Shown here: one piece after another, positions 11,038 to 22,234 of the stretch
Numbering within the stretch: the first letter of the stretch is position 1
Layout of the letters: every line of letters begins with the position of its first letter
Assembly: GCA_963854735.1 (NCBI GenBank)
Contig: OY978100.1
Coordinates: forward strand, 558,001 to 622,000
Direction of reading: 5' to 3'
Source of the DNA: Marvania coccoides
Taxonomy: Eukaryota > Chlorophyta > Trebouxiophyceae > Chlorellales > Chlorellaceae
Length of the DNA stretch: 64,000 bases
Notes under the pieces: generated by a model
The model's database searches: none
What the model saw: the letters and a program-made list of their open reading frames with translations, nothing else
Told to the model about the DNA's origin: nothing
Made by a program: the position numbers and the translations under genes

Positions 11038-11318
11038 ATCGATGGTAGGTAGTGTGATAAATAAACAGATGAAATTGGTGTTTTATCGAGTTTCAACTGG
11101 AGTCGTTTCGGGGTGAGTTTTTATTTCCCCTCGTTTGAGAAGCACGGCGCCTGGTTCTTTATTTTATTTATTATTACAGCCGTGTTTTATCTATGCACGC
11201 TTCAATGGCCTCTGCTCAATAAAATGTCTCTTAACTAACCAACTAAATTTTAACCTGCGAGCAAACGGGCTGTTTTGCTTTGCCGTGTTGCTTGTTTCGC
11301 GCTGATTCTTGCACCGCC

Positions 11319-14300
11319 ATGGATGGCAAGAGCACACTCAGCGGAGGAGACGATTCAGAGGCAGTTCTCGTCGCCGCGCATGTTCGTCCCCTCGTTCAAG
11401 CAGAAATAGAACAGGGTTGTGACGAGTGCCTGGAGGTCACCCCTGGAGAGCCTCAGGTGTGTGGCGCCCGTATCCGCAGCCGTCGACCCTCTCCCACCCA
11501 TCCTTCCCGGTTTTTCTCCAATTCACGCCGCCTCAACTGCTACTTTTTACTGTATTGTTCTTTCAGGTCGGCCATGGCCCTCACCGCTTCACCTACGACA
11601 ATGTGTTTGGCGGGGACTACGGGCAGGAGCCCAGCCAGCTATACCCTCGATGCGTGGCGCCGCTGGTGGACGGTCTTTTCAAAGGATTCAACGCAACGGT
11701 GAGATATAAAAACATACTGGCGAAATAAAGAGCAATTTCCATAGGAAATTCTATGTTTTCTTTGCACACGCAAGTAGTTCAACGTTAGTATGATCTTTTT
11801 CCAATGCGTTTCAGGTCTTTGCCTACGGTCAAACAGGCTCAGGTAACTTTGTTTGATAAAATTTCCGCCGCCACCCCGCCCTACACCTATCTGATTCGAA
11901 GCTGCCCTCATTTCCTCTAAAACCCGTCCACATTTTCTAGTTTTTTGTAAATTGCGCAACAACAAAATAAGCTGTTTTGAGGTACTTGAATCACTCTTCA
12001 CCGGTTTTCTCCTACTTTCCACCGCAGGCAAAACCTACACCATGGGCAGCGCCTTCCCTCAGGACCCCCACAGCCACTTCCAGGGCGTCATTCCCAAGGC
12101 CATGGACTCCATCTTCGCGCGCATCGCGGAGACCGAGGGAGTGGCGTTCAGCGTGAGGGTCGGATTTGTCGAAATTCACAAAGAGGAGATCCGCGACCTG
12201 CTGGCGCGCCGACAGAGTGGCGGGGTGCACATCCGGGAGCTCCCCAGCGGGGGCATCGTGCTGGCAGGCGCCGTGGAGAAGGAGGTGGCCACCAAGGAGG
12301 AGATGGTGCAGGCGCTGGCAGCAGGAACTGCTGTGCGAGCCACCGCCGCTACGGGGATGAACAAGCACTCCTCTCGTTCCCACGCCATCTTCACTATCAC
12401 CATTGAGCAGCGCAAGGTGCGGGCAGAGCCGTCTGCTTCCAACGGCAACCCTGCCTCAAGTCGATCGAACAGCCCAGAAGGTGGCAGCTCTGAATCGGAT
12501 GGAGAAGAGGCCCGCGAGGAGGAGGACGAGGGGCTGGACGACTACCTCTGCGCCAAGCTGCACCTGGTGGACTTGGCGGGGAGCGAGCGGGTGAAGCGCA
12601 CAAAGGCGGAGGGGCAGCGCCTGGCGGAGGGGATCAAGATCAATCAAGGGCTGCTGGCGCTGGGATCTGTGATCAATGCGCTGTCCGAGGGGAAGGCACA
12701 CGTGCCGTACCGCGATTCGAAGCTGACGCGGATGCTGACGGACTCGCTGGGCGGAAATTCTAGGACGGTGATGATCGCCTGCGTCTCGCCAGCTGATGTG
12801 AACTTGGAAGAGAGTTTAAACACGCTGCGGTACGCCAACCGCGCGCGCTCCATCACGAACAAGCCCACGGTGAACCGAGACCCCGTGGCGGCGCAGCTGG
12901 CGGCGCTGCGGCAGCAGCTGGCGGCCGCGCGGGCAGAGAACGCTGAGCTGCGGCGGCGGCTGGGGGTCACGACGACGAGCTCGGGCGACGAGGTAGCGCT
13001 CCTGGCGGGTGATGACGGCTCCTCCGCGGAGCTGGCGGCGGCGCTGCGGGTGTCTGAAGCCCGAGTGGCGACGTTGGAGCGGGAGCTGATGGAGGCTCGC
13101 GCAGAGGCTGAGATGCTACGGGAGGTACAACAACCAACGATTTAATAGAGTATAGATTTCATTTTGTGTATTAACAACTAAATTAGAGTGTTTTTATTGT
13201 TTTGTGTGTAGGAGCACCGCGCGGCGGTGGAGAGCCAGCTGCTGGCGGCGCTGCAACGGGACAAGCTCGCGCGGTCGCTGGCGGCGGCGGCAGGGCCGGA
13301 GGCGGCGATGGCGGCGCTGGAGGAAGCTGCCGCTGGGCCCCACGACACCGAGCGTCAGCTCACCGACAAGGTGCTGGAGCTAGAGGAGGAGATTCGGCGG
13401 CTGCGGCTGGCAGGCGTTCGTGACGTGGCTGCTGTGATCAGCCCGCCTGGCTCTCCGCTGCCGCTGCGGCTGTCGGCTTCGCTCTCCCCTTACGACCCTT
13501 CCACCATCGAAGAAGGCGACGAGGAGGGGGAAGAGGGGCATGCGGACGCTGAGGAGCTGGCGCACCGCGCAGAGATGGCTCGCGTGCAGTCCGAGATGGA
13601 TCTGCTGGAGCGGCAGCTACTCAGCAAAGAGGCGGCGATCGCGGCTGTTTCTGGCCACGTGTCGATGCGGGAGAGCCTTGAGGTGGCGCTGCGCGACCTG
13701 GCCAGCGAGCGCGACGCGCTGGCGAGGGAGAGGGCGGAGCTGCTGGAGAAGCTGCGGGCGCTGCAGGCGGCCAGCGTGGAAGAAAGGCATCGGCTGGAGA
13801 GGCAGTACAAGGAGCGGCTGAAGGAGCTGGATGCGCGGGCAAAGGGCGTGGACCGCAAGGAGCGCCGCATTCGGGAGCTGGAAACCGCGCAACAGCGGGC
13901 GCTCACCACTGTGAACCAGCTGAAGACTGACATTCAGGGCATCAAGGAGCAAAAGGCGGCGCTGCAGCGGCAGGCGCAGCGCGTGGCGCGGGAGCACGCG
14001 GTGTGGGCGAAGGACAAGGACCGCGAGCTGCAGCAGCTGCGGAAGAAAGGCCGAGCGTCGGCGGCGCAGCTCATGCGCATGGAGGCGCTGCATGCGAAGC
14101 AGCTGGAGGTGCTGCGGCGAAAGACCGAGGAGGCGGCGGCTGCGCGCAAGCGGCTGCAGCTGCTGGAGGGCCGGCGGGGCGGCAGGACGAACAGCGGCGG
14201 TGCGGGGCAGCCCTCCTCACGGACTGCCACTCCCCCTTTGGCAGCTGGGCTCAGTCCTGATGGGGTATTCAACCCTGGCGCGGCGGCTACCGGCGCTGTC

Positions 14301-16304
14301 ACCCCTAGCGGGTTTACTGATGAAGCGCAGCGGCGGGACTGGGTGGAATCGGAGCTGGATGCGTGCTGCTCGTCGTATGAGCTTCAAAAGGTGTTGGAAG
14401 GCGAAAAAGCGCTGCGCAGCGAGGCGGCACGGCAGCTGCGGGAGGTGGAGCGCCGCCTGGCAGCGGTGAAGAACCCGCAGTGGTGGGGCCCGACTCACGG
14501 AGGGAGAAAAAGCTCAATCGGCGGCGACGGGGAGGGCGGCTCCAAAGAGGAGGCACTGCTGCGGAAGCGGGCGCGGCTAGCGGCGGCGGCGGAGAAGCAC
14601 GGCCGCCAGATCCAGGAAGTGCAGCTGACGCTGGTGCAGGCGAGAGCGAGGGAGGAGGAGCGGGGGGGCGGGGCGGCAGACGCTTCTCGCTGGAGCGCCT
14701 TTTCTGGCGCGCCCGAGGTGCGTGCGATGCTGACCTCGCTGTTCCGCAGCGCGAGCCAGTACAAGGCGCAGTCGTACGAGGCGCAGCTGGCGTTGACTGA
14801 GATGAGCGAGGAGGTGGAGATGCTGCGGCTGAAGCTGGAGGTGGCCGAGGCAGAGAAGCTGGAGGCCTCCATGCGGGCGGCGGAGGCGCAGGCGGCGCTG
14901 GATGTCGTGTCGGAGGGGCAGCCCAGAGCACCAGCAGCAGCTGCTGCGCCTCAGGGGGTGAGCTGCGATTTCAACCGTTTTATTTTTTTTGTTGCTTTTG
15001 ACTGTATTCTGAAATCCGGCGAATTTATGCCGCTCGATAATTGACTCGTTCCTCTTCACCCGCGTTATTTTATTGTGCAGATGGCGCCGACGCAGGAGTC
15101 TGAGGCCGTGGGCAGTGTGCTGCAGGAGCTCAACCGCTTCTCCAGCGGTGGCGGTGGCCGGGCGCTGGGCGAAGACGCGCCCACCACCGACAGCCAAGAG
15201 TTGGAGGTCGCAGCAGCCGGAAGAGAGAGCGTGCAAGAGGGAGAAGGAGTCGCCACTCCAGCAACGGTGGCCAATGAAGACGACCAGGAAGAATATGCAG
15301 AAGACGAGGAGGACGGTTTTTTTATGGATGCCGACGATGAAAGCAGCGATGAGGACGAGGCGGACGCATGGGACCCATCCCAGGCCACCCCGCTGGTGCA
15401 GCGCGCCAAGACTCGCCGCCGCCGCCACCCCGAGGCTGAGGCCCTCTCTCAGTCGCAGTCCGCGCCTTCAGTCGCCGAAATAGCGGCGCTGGAGCACCTG
15501 AACGCCGTCAGGGCGGCGCGGGGGGACCCTCCCGTGGCGCGGCTCACCGTTGCGGAGCTCCGAGCGGCGCTGAAGGGTGCGACTGTAAAGGGCGCTGAGG
15601 TTCGCGTGAGCCACAGGAAGCGCGAGGAGCTGCTGCAGGACTACATTGCGGTGATAGAGGAGGGGAAAAGCGCAGCAACGCTGGGTCCTCCAGCAGTGGT
15701 TGCAGCTGTAGAGCCAACAGCGCCGGCTGTGGCTGCTGCAGAGCAAAAAGGGGGGGTGGCGTCTTACCTTGTGCCCACAGAAGCCACAGCAACGAACCGC
15801 ACCCCCGCAAAGGCTGCGTTCACCCCTGCTAAAGCTGCCACTGATAGCGCGACGGCACTCTCCGGCTTTTCTACTGCGGGGGGCACTGAAGTGCAGCAGC
15901 AGAGCCAGCAGCGCTCGGGTGGGTCGTCCGGCTCCGGCCGGCGCTCCCCTTTCAGGCACTTGAAGGACGTCCTGCAGCGGCGGGGCTCTAAATCTATAGA
16001 CTCCTCTTCCCCACCCACCACCACCCACCACAACGCCAGCATCAGCTCCGCCTCGTCAGTTGAGAAGCGGGGGGGCCTGTTTGGGTCGCTGAAACGCTCA
16101 GCCTCCCCCGCCTCTGCAGTTTCAACGGCTAGCCCCTCTGGCGGGGCATTTGATGGCAAAACCAACGGCAACGATGATGTTGATGATGAGTCTCCTCTGG
16201 AAATCGTAGTGCCTAGGCCCGGGTCAAAGGAAGAGGCTGAGAGCGTGGTGGGAACGGTGCGGCAGCTCAACCTGGGGGGGAGCTCGGCCGATGTGGTGCT
16301 GTGA
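11319..16304 (+). CDS. kinesin-4 family motor (chromokinesin/FRA1-like)
   Basis: Six exons: 11319-11456, 11567-11698, 11815-11842, 12028-13124, 13212-14957 and 15081-16304; about 1454 residues, all GT-AG. The N-terminal motor has VFAYGQTGSGKTYTMGS (P-loop, split across the 28-base third exon), NKHSSRSHAIFTI (switch I) and HLVDLAGSERVKRT (switch II). LRYANRARSITNKPTVNRDP (about residue 373) is diagnostic of kinesin-4. A coiled coil runs from about 385 to 1040, followed by an acidic segment (DADDESSDEDEADAWDP), a basic patch RRRRHP and a SAP-like helix pair (LTVAELRAALKG ... KREELLQDYIAVIEE, about 1200-1240). Kinesin-4 proteins are plus-end motors acting on spindle midzones, cortical microtubules or cilia. 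The Cys-rich C-terminal motif of KIF4/FRA1 is absent. Confidence 0.93.
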
Positions 16305-16323
16305 TGCAGCGGACAGTACAGAC

Positions 16324-16339
16324 GGGGGGGGGGGGGGGG
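16324..16339 (+). repeat. G16 homopolymer in kinesin 3' UTR
   Basis: A run of 16 G just after the kinesin stop codon; on the transcript it would be a G-tract able to form G-quadruplex-like structure. Confidence 0.8.
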
Positions 16340-16528
16340 AATAACAATCGAATATTGATATAAGACTGTTTTTTTGCGTGGTGCCAGTGGTAGTATATAC
16401 TACAAAAACTCCACCGGCTTTATTTTCTATTTTGCCGTGACGCCTAGTTGTTAAATGACCCTCACGTTTTGCTCCCCTTCCGTTGTACGTACACATGTGT
16501 TTTTCCAAAAATTTTGTTCCTGTTAATT

Positions 16529-16533
16529 TGTAA
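16529..16533 (+). terminator. TGTAA poly(A) signal, kinesin gene
   Basis: TGTAA 225 bases after the kinesin stop, in the 326-base convergent gap before the homeodomain gene. The rest of the gap is AT-rich and shows nothing else. Confidence 0.4.
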
Positions 16534-16630
16534 TCATTCTGCGTGCTATCAGTACAAATGGAAACATTTTTGCCATTGTTCCCGCAAATTAAAGTAAAAG
16601 GGCAGTAGTAATACATGATCAACTAAGATC

Positions 16631-17167
16631 CTAGTCATCTTTACTTTCATTTTCGATGACAGCGGCTGCTGAACTTCCATTGCTGACGCCGCCTTCCCAC
16701 TCCGCGTCCCAATCCACCACTTCTACCTCTTCTTTGCTGCTGCTACCGCCGCTTCCGCCGCTGCCTTTTCCGCCGCCCCGCTCTGTCTTTCTTCGTTCCT
16801 GAAACCATGTGATCACCTGCTCTCGCCTCACCCGATGCAAATCCCACATGCCAGCTATTGTCTCGTCACTGGGAAACTGCGTGCGCTCCCATATCGTCTC
16901 CAGCGTGGCCTCTGCCTGCCGCCCCAGCCCCTTTTTCTGAAAGCGCTTCCACGGCGGAAGGCTGCCGTCGTTAGTTTTATAACCTGAAAAAATATGCAAA
17001 AACTTGAGAGTTAGAGGCTTGCTGCAAATTTAAATCGATGCAAATGCATGGGATGCACTGATTTGACGCCCTGGCGCACCTCGCTTTTCCGATTTTGCGG
17101 CATGCACTTGCAATGTTAGTGTTCGCGAAGGCCGAGCCTGGCCTGCTGCGACTGGTAAAGCAAACAT
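16631..17167 (-). CDS. plastid-targeted homeodomain-like protein, OCP3-like
   Basis: Exon 1 17080-17167 (ATG at 17167) and exon 2 16631-16983, joined in phase 1 (GCGAG|GTGCGC, TTTTTTCAG); 146 residues. Residues 1-28 look like an algal chloroplast transit peptide: MFALPVAAGQARPSRTLTLQ followed by VHA|A. The body (about 40-100) is a homeodomain-like three-helix fold, KGLGRQAEATLETIWERT, then FPSDETIAGMWDLH and REQVITWFQERRK in the recognition-helix position. The tail is Gly/Ser then acidic (VVDWDAEWEGG). This arrangement resembles the plant OCP3 (overexpressor of cationic peroxidase 3) homeodomain rather than classical developmental homeodomains, but the plant protein is longer. The start was chosen because it gives the transit peptide and correct splice phase. 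Confidence 0.7.
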
Positions 17168-17834
17168 TTTTTATTAATATAATGTATATTTAAATACTGT
17201 AAAAAAATGAGGTTTCGTGTTTTAAAATGAGGCTGTCTTAGTCGTCTGCGTTATTAAAAAGTTGGACAGCTGTTTGTTCTGAGCAGAGCTCGCATATATA
17301 TATATATATATATATATAGTCTTGCTAATGTGTAAAGCCCTCAAACAGCTATTTTATCCTCCAAATTGGGCCCAGCCATCCTTCTAAACAAGTGGCGGCG
17401 AATTATTTTTCGACACCGCCGACAACTGCAGTTGAACTCATGTAGCTTCTGAGTGGCTTGTTGGGTGGAGATCTTAGTCTGCCCACAACCGTATTATGTC
17501 GTTGAAGATTCAAGTTCGCATGATAAAACAGTTACGAGGTCAACAACCGGGGAAACGCCACAAAATCTCTCTTCATCAGTCCATGGCAATGCTGGTAGCA
17601 ATTAAGAGTGTAAGAGCCCCGGGTAAAAGTCAGTGATTGAGCATGGTCAAAAAGTCGGGGGGGAGGGGGGGGGAAGAGGGGAATAGGAAAAATAAAGAAA
17701 CATTAAATAGAAAACACACAAGAGGAAAACAAACAATTGGCTTGCCCGTGGCGGAATAAAATTGAAGAAAGTATCAGCCCCAACAGCGTCGAAGAATAGA
17801 GCACAAAAGAAATCCATAAAATAACTATCGTTGA
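17168..17834. other. tandem-gene spacer with TA microsatellite
   Basis: AT-rich 667-base gap between two minus-strand genes. It holds the (TA)n tract at 17294-17318, G-rich runs near 17656-17675 and the 3' UTR of the upstream zinc-binding gene. No coding signal was seen. Confidence 0.6.
17294..17318. repeat. (AT)12 microsatellite
   Basis: Perfect alternating AT tract of about 25 bases upstream of the OCP3-like gene. Confidence 0.9.
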
Positions 17835-18538
17835 TCACGTTGCCGCCACGCTTAGCAACGCTGCTGCCGAGCCTCCCCCGCCAGCGCTGCTGTGCACGCT
17901 GCCGCTGTGCACGCTGTCGCTGTCCGAGTGCAAGCTCTCCTCTTCCACAATCTCCAACTCTTCGTCCAGCTGCTCCAGCGCTCTGCCACCGCTGCCGCCC
18001 CTCGTCATGCCCTGCTGCTGCTCCTCCTCTCCGTCTCCCGCTGCTGCGCTGGCGCCAGAAGTGGTGTTCACCATGCCTGTGCTCTTCCTCTCCCCCATGC
18101 GAGGGACCAAGTGAGCCAGGGCTGAAGGCAGCCGCCACGAGGAGTAAAATGAGCTCGTTCCCTCCCACGCTTCGCTGCTGTGGATGCGTTTGAGGGTGCG
18201 CTGGTGCTCCGGGCGAGGGTACAGCTGGTCCCCCGCCTTCTTGTAGTATTCCCGATCTTTTTCATACCTAATTTTTTCCACTTTCTCTTTAAAGAAGCAC
18301 CCCTTGCAGATACAGGCGCCCGCTTTATCCCAACGCCACAGTGCCTTTTCTTGGGAATTCATAGTGTGCCACTCCTTCTCGCCGGTCTTGCCGCACTGAT
18401 CACACTTGGGGATGCCCTGCGTGAGAGGGGCGAAGGAGGAAGGGGTGGGAAGAAGCATTGTTCTTTTGGGGGGAAAAGTAGCAAAATAATAGGTTGTGTC
18501 GTGCGCACCTCTGGTGCAAATGAAATGCAGTTCCCCAT
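17835..18538 (-). CDS. predicted N-myristoylated Cys-motif protein
   Basis: Exon 1 18509-18538 and exon 2 17835-18416 join in phase 0 (CCAGAG|GTGCGC, TCACGCAG); 203 residues. The start MGNCISFAPE carries a Gly2/Cys4 context typical of N-myristoylation plus palmitoylation, so membrane anchoring is likely. Next comes a putative zinc-binding unit, CDQCGKTGEKEW ... ACICKGCFFKEK, with spacing C-x2-C-x26-C-x-C-x2-C; the spacing rules out a standard GATA finger. A basic/aromatic stretch follows (KIRYEKDREYYKKAG, YPRPEHQRTLKR). The C-terminal half is Ser/Gly/Glu-rich and probably disordered. I do not recognise the family. The start at 18538 was chosen over other ATGs because only it matches the phase of exon 2. 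It is divergent from RAD51D. Confidence 0.65.
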
Positions 18539-18804
18539 TGCATGCGAGCGTCAATGCAATGTCATAGAACTTTAAACAAACGACGATTTAATTAAAGCAT
18601 TCGCTAATTGTGCCCTCGCGCAGTGCAATCCGCGAGCGTATCTAATCAGGGGAAATTTACAATTGAATAAAAAAAAAAATTTTGCAGCCTTGTGCCTTCG
18701 AGAATCGCAGAAATTGTAAATATTCTGTGATTAGCTGATTTTTTTTTTCGCAAGCGATTGCAGCTGTATATCTACGATAATTTAATTGTATAAATTTGAG
18801 AAAA

Positions 18805-20127
18805 ATGCCGAGATTCACCCCAGATGATGGTCAGGCAGCATCGACCGTGTTTCGGACAGGTAATGAGATGATCACTATTTTTTTTCAAACTCGTAGTTGC
18901 TTCAACTGTCGGTGATTAACCCTACGCAGTGGAGGGGTTTATCGCCAATGCGATAGACAGCACGGCCGACGAAGAAGCCCTGAGGCAGGCTTACGAGGCG
19001 ACCCGGCAGCGGCACGCCCCTGCGGTGCAAACCGGCACAGCTCTGCTGCATCAGATCGAGACCCAGTGCCGCTTCCTGCCCTCCGGCTGTGAGACGGTGG
19101 ACTCCATCCTCGGCGGGGGCGTGCGCGAAGGCCAGGTGCTGGAGCTGTTTGGCGAGTCAGGTAGGTGGGAGCGGTATAAGTTGCAGAACAAAATGGGAGC
19201 AAAGGAAAGTTGCCTATTACTTTTGTTATTACTCTAGTTTTGTTTTATTTGACATTTGGTTTTGAGTTTTGTTGCTATTAGGAGCTGGCAAGACGCAGTT
19301 ATGCATGATGGCCGCTGCCAGGGCCGCTGCCCGAGGTGAGCGCGTGGTGTACGTCGACACCAGCAACGCGTTCACGGCGACGCGGCTGCTGCGCTTGCTG
19401 CGCAGCATTCGAAACCCAGTGGTGGTAAGAAAGAAACAATGTTTAAAGAAGAAATAAAAGGAAACCTCCCCCAATCTCCCCACAAGACCGACACTAATTT
19501 TTTTTTATTCTGTTTCAGACGGTGGAGCAAGCGATGTCCTGCGTGGAGGTGGCGAGCAAGTACACCGCGCATGCTGTGCTAGCTGCCCTCGATGCTTTAC
19601 TCCAACAGGGCCGCGACGCTCCCAATTCAAATGCAGCTCAACCGCCAAACGGACAAGCAGAGCCCCCTCGTCGGCTGTCTCTCGTAATATTGGACTCTCT
19701 GGGCGCAGTTATCACTCCAATACTGGGCGGGGGATCGCACAGTCAAGGCCACGCTCTGCTCGCTTCAGCGGCGATGATGCTGAAGCAGGTGGCGCTACAG
19801 CTGCGCGTGGCGGTGATGGTGACGAACCACACGGTGGGAGGGGGTGGCGACAGGAAGAAAGGAGGCGGCGCAGACGGTCCCAGGCAGTCTTCTTTCGTCA
19901 CGTATGAGAAACGGCCAGCGCTGGGGGAGAGCTGGCACTGCCAGGCCCACTGCCGGCTGCAGCTGAGCCTGCCTGCGGCGGAGGGCGGCGCTTACACTGT
20001 GGCAGTACGTTCCAGCACAATGGTGCCTCCTGGAAGGACTGCTCAGTATTGGTTAGTGCCTGAGGGTGTGGTGTCGTCGGTACCGCCACGTGCAGCTGGA
20101 GGAGACAACAGAAACGCACCACAATAG
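18805..20127 (+). CDS. RAD51D: RAD51 paralogue RAD51D
   Basis: Four exons, 18805-18859, 18930-19160, 19282-19424 and 19519-20127; 345 residues. The RecA-type ATPase core shows RFLPSGCETVDSILGGG, Walker A GESGAGKTQ (split by intron 2), VVYVDTSNAFTATRLLRLL, Walker B LVILDSLGAV, ITPILGGGSHSQGHALL, AVMVTNHT and the RAD51D-type KRPALGESWHC. These place it with RAD51D rather than XRCC2, XRCC3 or RAD51C. RAD51D belongs to the BCDX2 complex, which promotes RAD51 loading during homologous recombination in the nucleus. Length is close to the human protein (328). A TGTAA lies 34 bases past the stop. Confidence 0.92.
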
Positions 20128-20160
20128 TAGCAATGCAGTAGATGCTGATGTATTCTAGTT

Positions 20161-20165
20161 TGTAA
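20161..20165 (+). terminator. TGTAA poly(A) signal, RAD51D
   Basis: TGTAA 34 bases after the RAD51D stop, an ideal distance for the chlorophyte signal. Confidence 0.6.
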
Positions 20166-20456
20166 AATAGAATTGCCGCGTTTCTAGAGAGTTTACATCA
20201 CCTCGAAAAGAATTCACGAAGTCCTGGCGCCAGATTTGAGAAGGGGGAGCACAATAAATGCAAGGCGCAAGGAAGGGATACTCGCCTCCGCAGTCTCATC
20301 CCGACGTCCGCTCCTCCATTGCAGGAGAAAAAGCTTCTCCTCTCCCTCAAATTTTTTTTGCCGCTCTCTCAAATTTTCTTCTTATATATTTCAAATCTAA
20401 CACTAGGCTCCTCCTCGCACGCATACACTCACCACCACCACCATCACAAATTACTG

Positions 20457-21953
20457 CTACTCCACGTCCACTACCTTTGACAGCTTCTGCAGCTTGTTCA
20501 ACAGGTGGTCGCCCTGGCGAATGGCCGCCTGGTACTGCGCATTCTTAAAGTCAGGCCGCGTTGTCTCCACCACACCCCCCACCCGATCGATCCTGGCTGC
20601 CAGCCGCCCCGCTACGATGAAATCCGCGAGCTCTGCGTCCAGGAAGTCGGAAGAAACGCCAAAGGCGGTGGCCATGGCTGCGAGGGTCACGGACTTGTAG
20701 GATTCAAGGAACTGGGAGTAGGCGACGGCGCGCGCCTCGCGCATGAAGAAGCGGAAGTGCGGGTGCAGGGCGCGATCGCCGCGCACTGCGTCGGTGAGCC
20801 CGGCAAAGGCGGAGAAAAAGTCGGAGTAGCGGCTGGAATAGAGGGCGTCCAGGAAGGCGTGGAGGTGGGGGACGGAGTCGATGACGGACAGAATCTCGGG
20901 GTTGTCCACCACACGAGACTGCAGGGGGAGGGGAGGCAGAAAGGAGTTAAAGCGGGAGTGAGGCATGAAATGTCGGTTTAAAATATTTAATGGGTTGTTC
21001 TCGAGGTTGGGAAGGTAGAAAAGGAACGTTTGTATCGAAACATAAGTAAATTTTAAGAGAGGTAGAAGGCCCAAAAAGTAGAAGAAGAAGGCGGAGCAAG
21101 ACTAAAAAGAAATATCTTCCAATCTCACTTTGAGCGTTGGCCTGTCCAGGGCCACCACCGCCAGCGCCACGGTGTAGAACACGCAGCGCTGGTAGCTCAT
21201 GATCTCGGTGGCGGTGAACGTGGCGATGGAGTCCAGGAAGAGCTCCGCAGCGCGGCGGAATTGCCGGGTGGCGGCCAAAAACAGCGCCTCGTACACTTTC
21301 AGCTTGTTCTTGCGCTCCCAGTCGCCGCCCTTGGAGCAGAGCACCTGGGCGCGCTCCAGGCCATCCTTCACGGCGTTCCAGTCGCCCAGGAAGATGTCCA
21401 GACGCAGCAGGGACAGCGTGAGGTCCATTTTAGGCCCCGCCCCAACGGTCTTGGCTTCTGCGGCTGCGTACGCGTCTGCTGCGGCGCTGCGGTCCCCCAC
21501 GTCTGCCAAGTAGTCGGCCTTGGCCTGCAGCACGTCGCGCACCTCCATCTCCCCCAAGTTTTCCTCTGCGTCCTTGATCTTCCCATCCAGCTCCTCCAGG
21601 CGTGCCGCGATGGCGCCGCGCATCCGCTCCAGCTCAGCGGCATCCACGTCCCACCCCAGGTCGCGGCACGTCTTCTCGTAGACCGGCGCCATGTTGTGCG
21701 CAGAGAGGGCCTTCAGAATGTCCTCCTTAAGCGCGGGCCTGTCCGCATCAGGCACATCTGGCGTCTGGTACTCAAAGATCTGCAAGGGGGTGGTGCGATG
21801 GGGACGTCAGAGGCGGCAAGGGTGGCCCGGGAGCAGTTTGGTTGGGCTTTGATCAACTGAATATGAAAAAACAAAAACAAAGCCGACCTTTTGGGCGAGC
21901 TCCAGCTTGAAATCCAGAGGCACTTCTTCCAGAGATCCGTTTTCCGCCACCAT
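20457..21953 (-). CDS. RPN7: 26S proteasome regulatory subunit RPN7 (PSMD6)
   Basis: Exons 21888-21953 (ATG at 21953), 21129-21779 and 20457-20918; 392 residues, matching the usual ~390. The N-terminal TPR-like/RPN7 helices (LDIFLGDWNAVKDGLERA, ATFTATEIMSYQRCVFYTV) lead into a C-terminal PCI domain (SYKSVTLAAMATAFGVS, FLDAELADFIVAGRLAARID) and the helical tail DHLLNKLQKLSKVVDVE. RPN7 is a structural subunit of the proteasome lid. All introns are GT-AG and phase 0. It is convergent with RAD51D and divergent from the RSH fusion gene across 281 bases. Confidence 0.96.
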
Positions 21954-22234
21954 GGCTGCACGAGGTTCAGTTGTTTCAGATGATCACGTCGTCAAAAAAA
22001 TGAATTTTGTTTGTAAATGGATAATTAATGGCCCGCCCTTGTTTTATTTCTAATACGACAAGTTTTTAAAATACCATGTACTTGTAATTGAAAAGAGTAA
22101 AAAATTAAAATGAGGGAGCCAATGGCTCAAAATCAAAAAAGATTAGCCATTCATTTCCAGTTTATTTTTAGTTAATTTTAATATGATGGCAACATTCAAT
22201 AAGTAACACCCACATAGAACAGCAGCTAGGAGCC

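Noticed and set aside
14314..14931. Pro/Ala-rich 205-codon minus frame in the kinesin coiled coil
   Set aside because: Antisense of GC-rich heptad codons; no independent start, splice or motif evidence.
18330..18416. GATA zinc finger in the acylated protein
   Set aside because: Spacing between Cys pairs (26 or more residues, CICKGC second half) does not fit C-x2-C-x17/20-C-x2-C.
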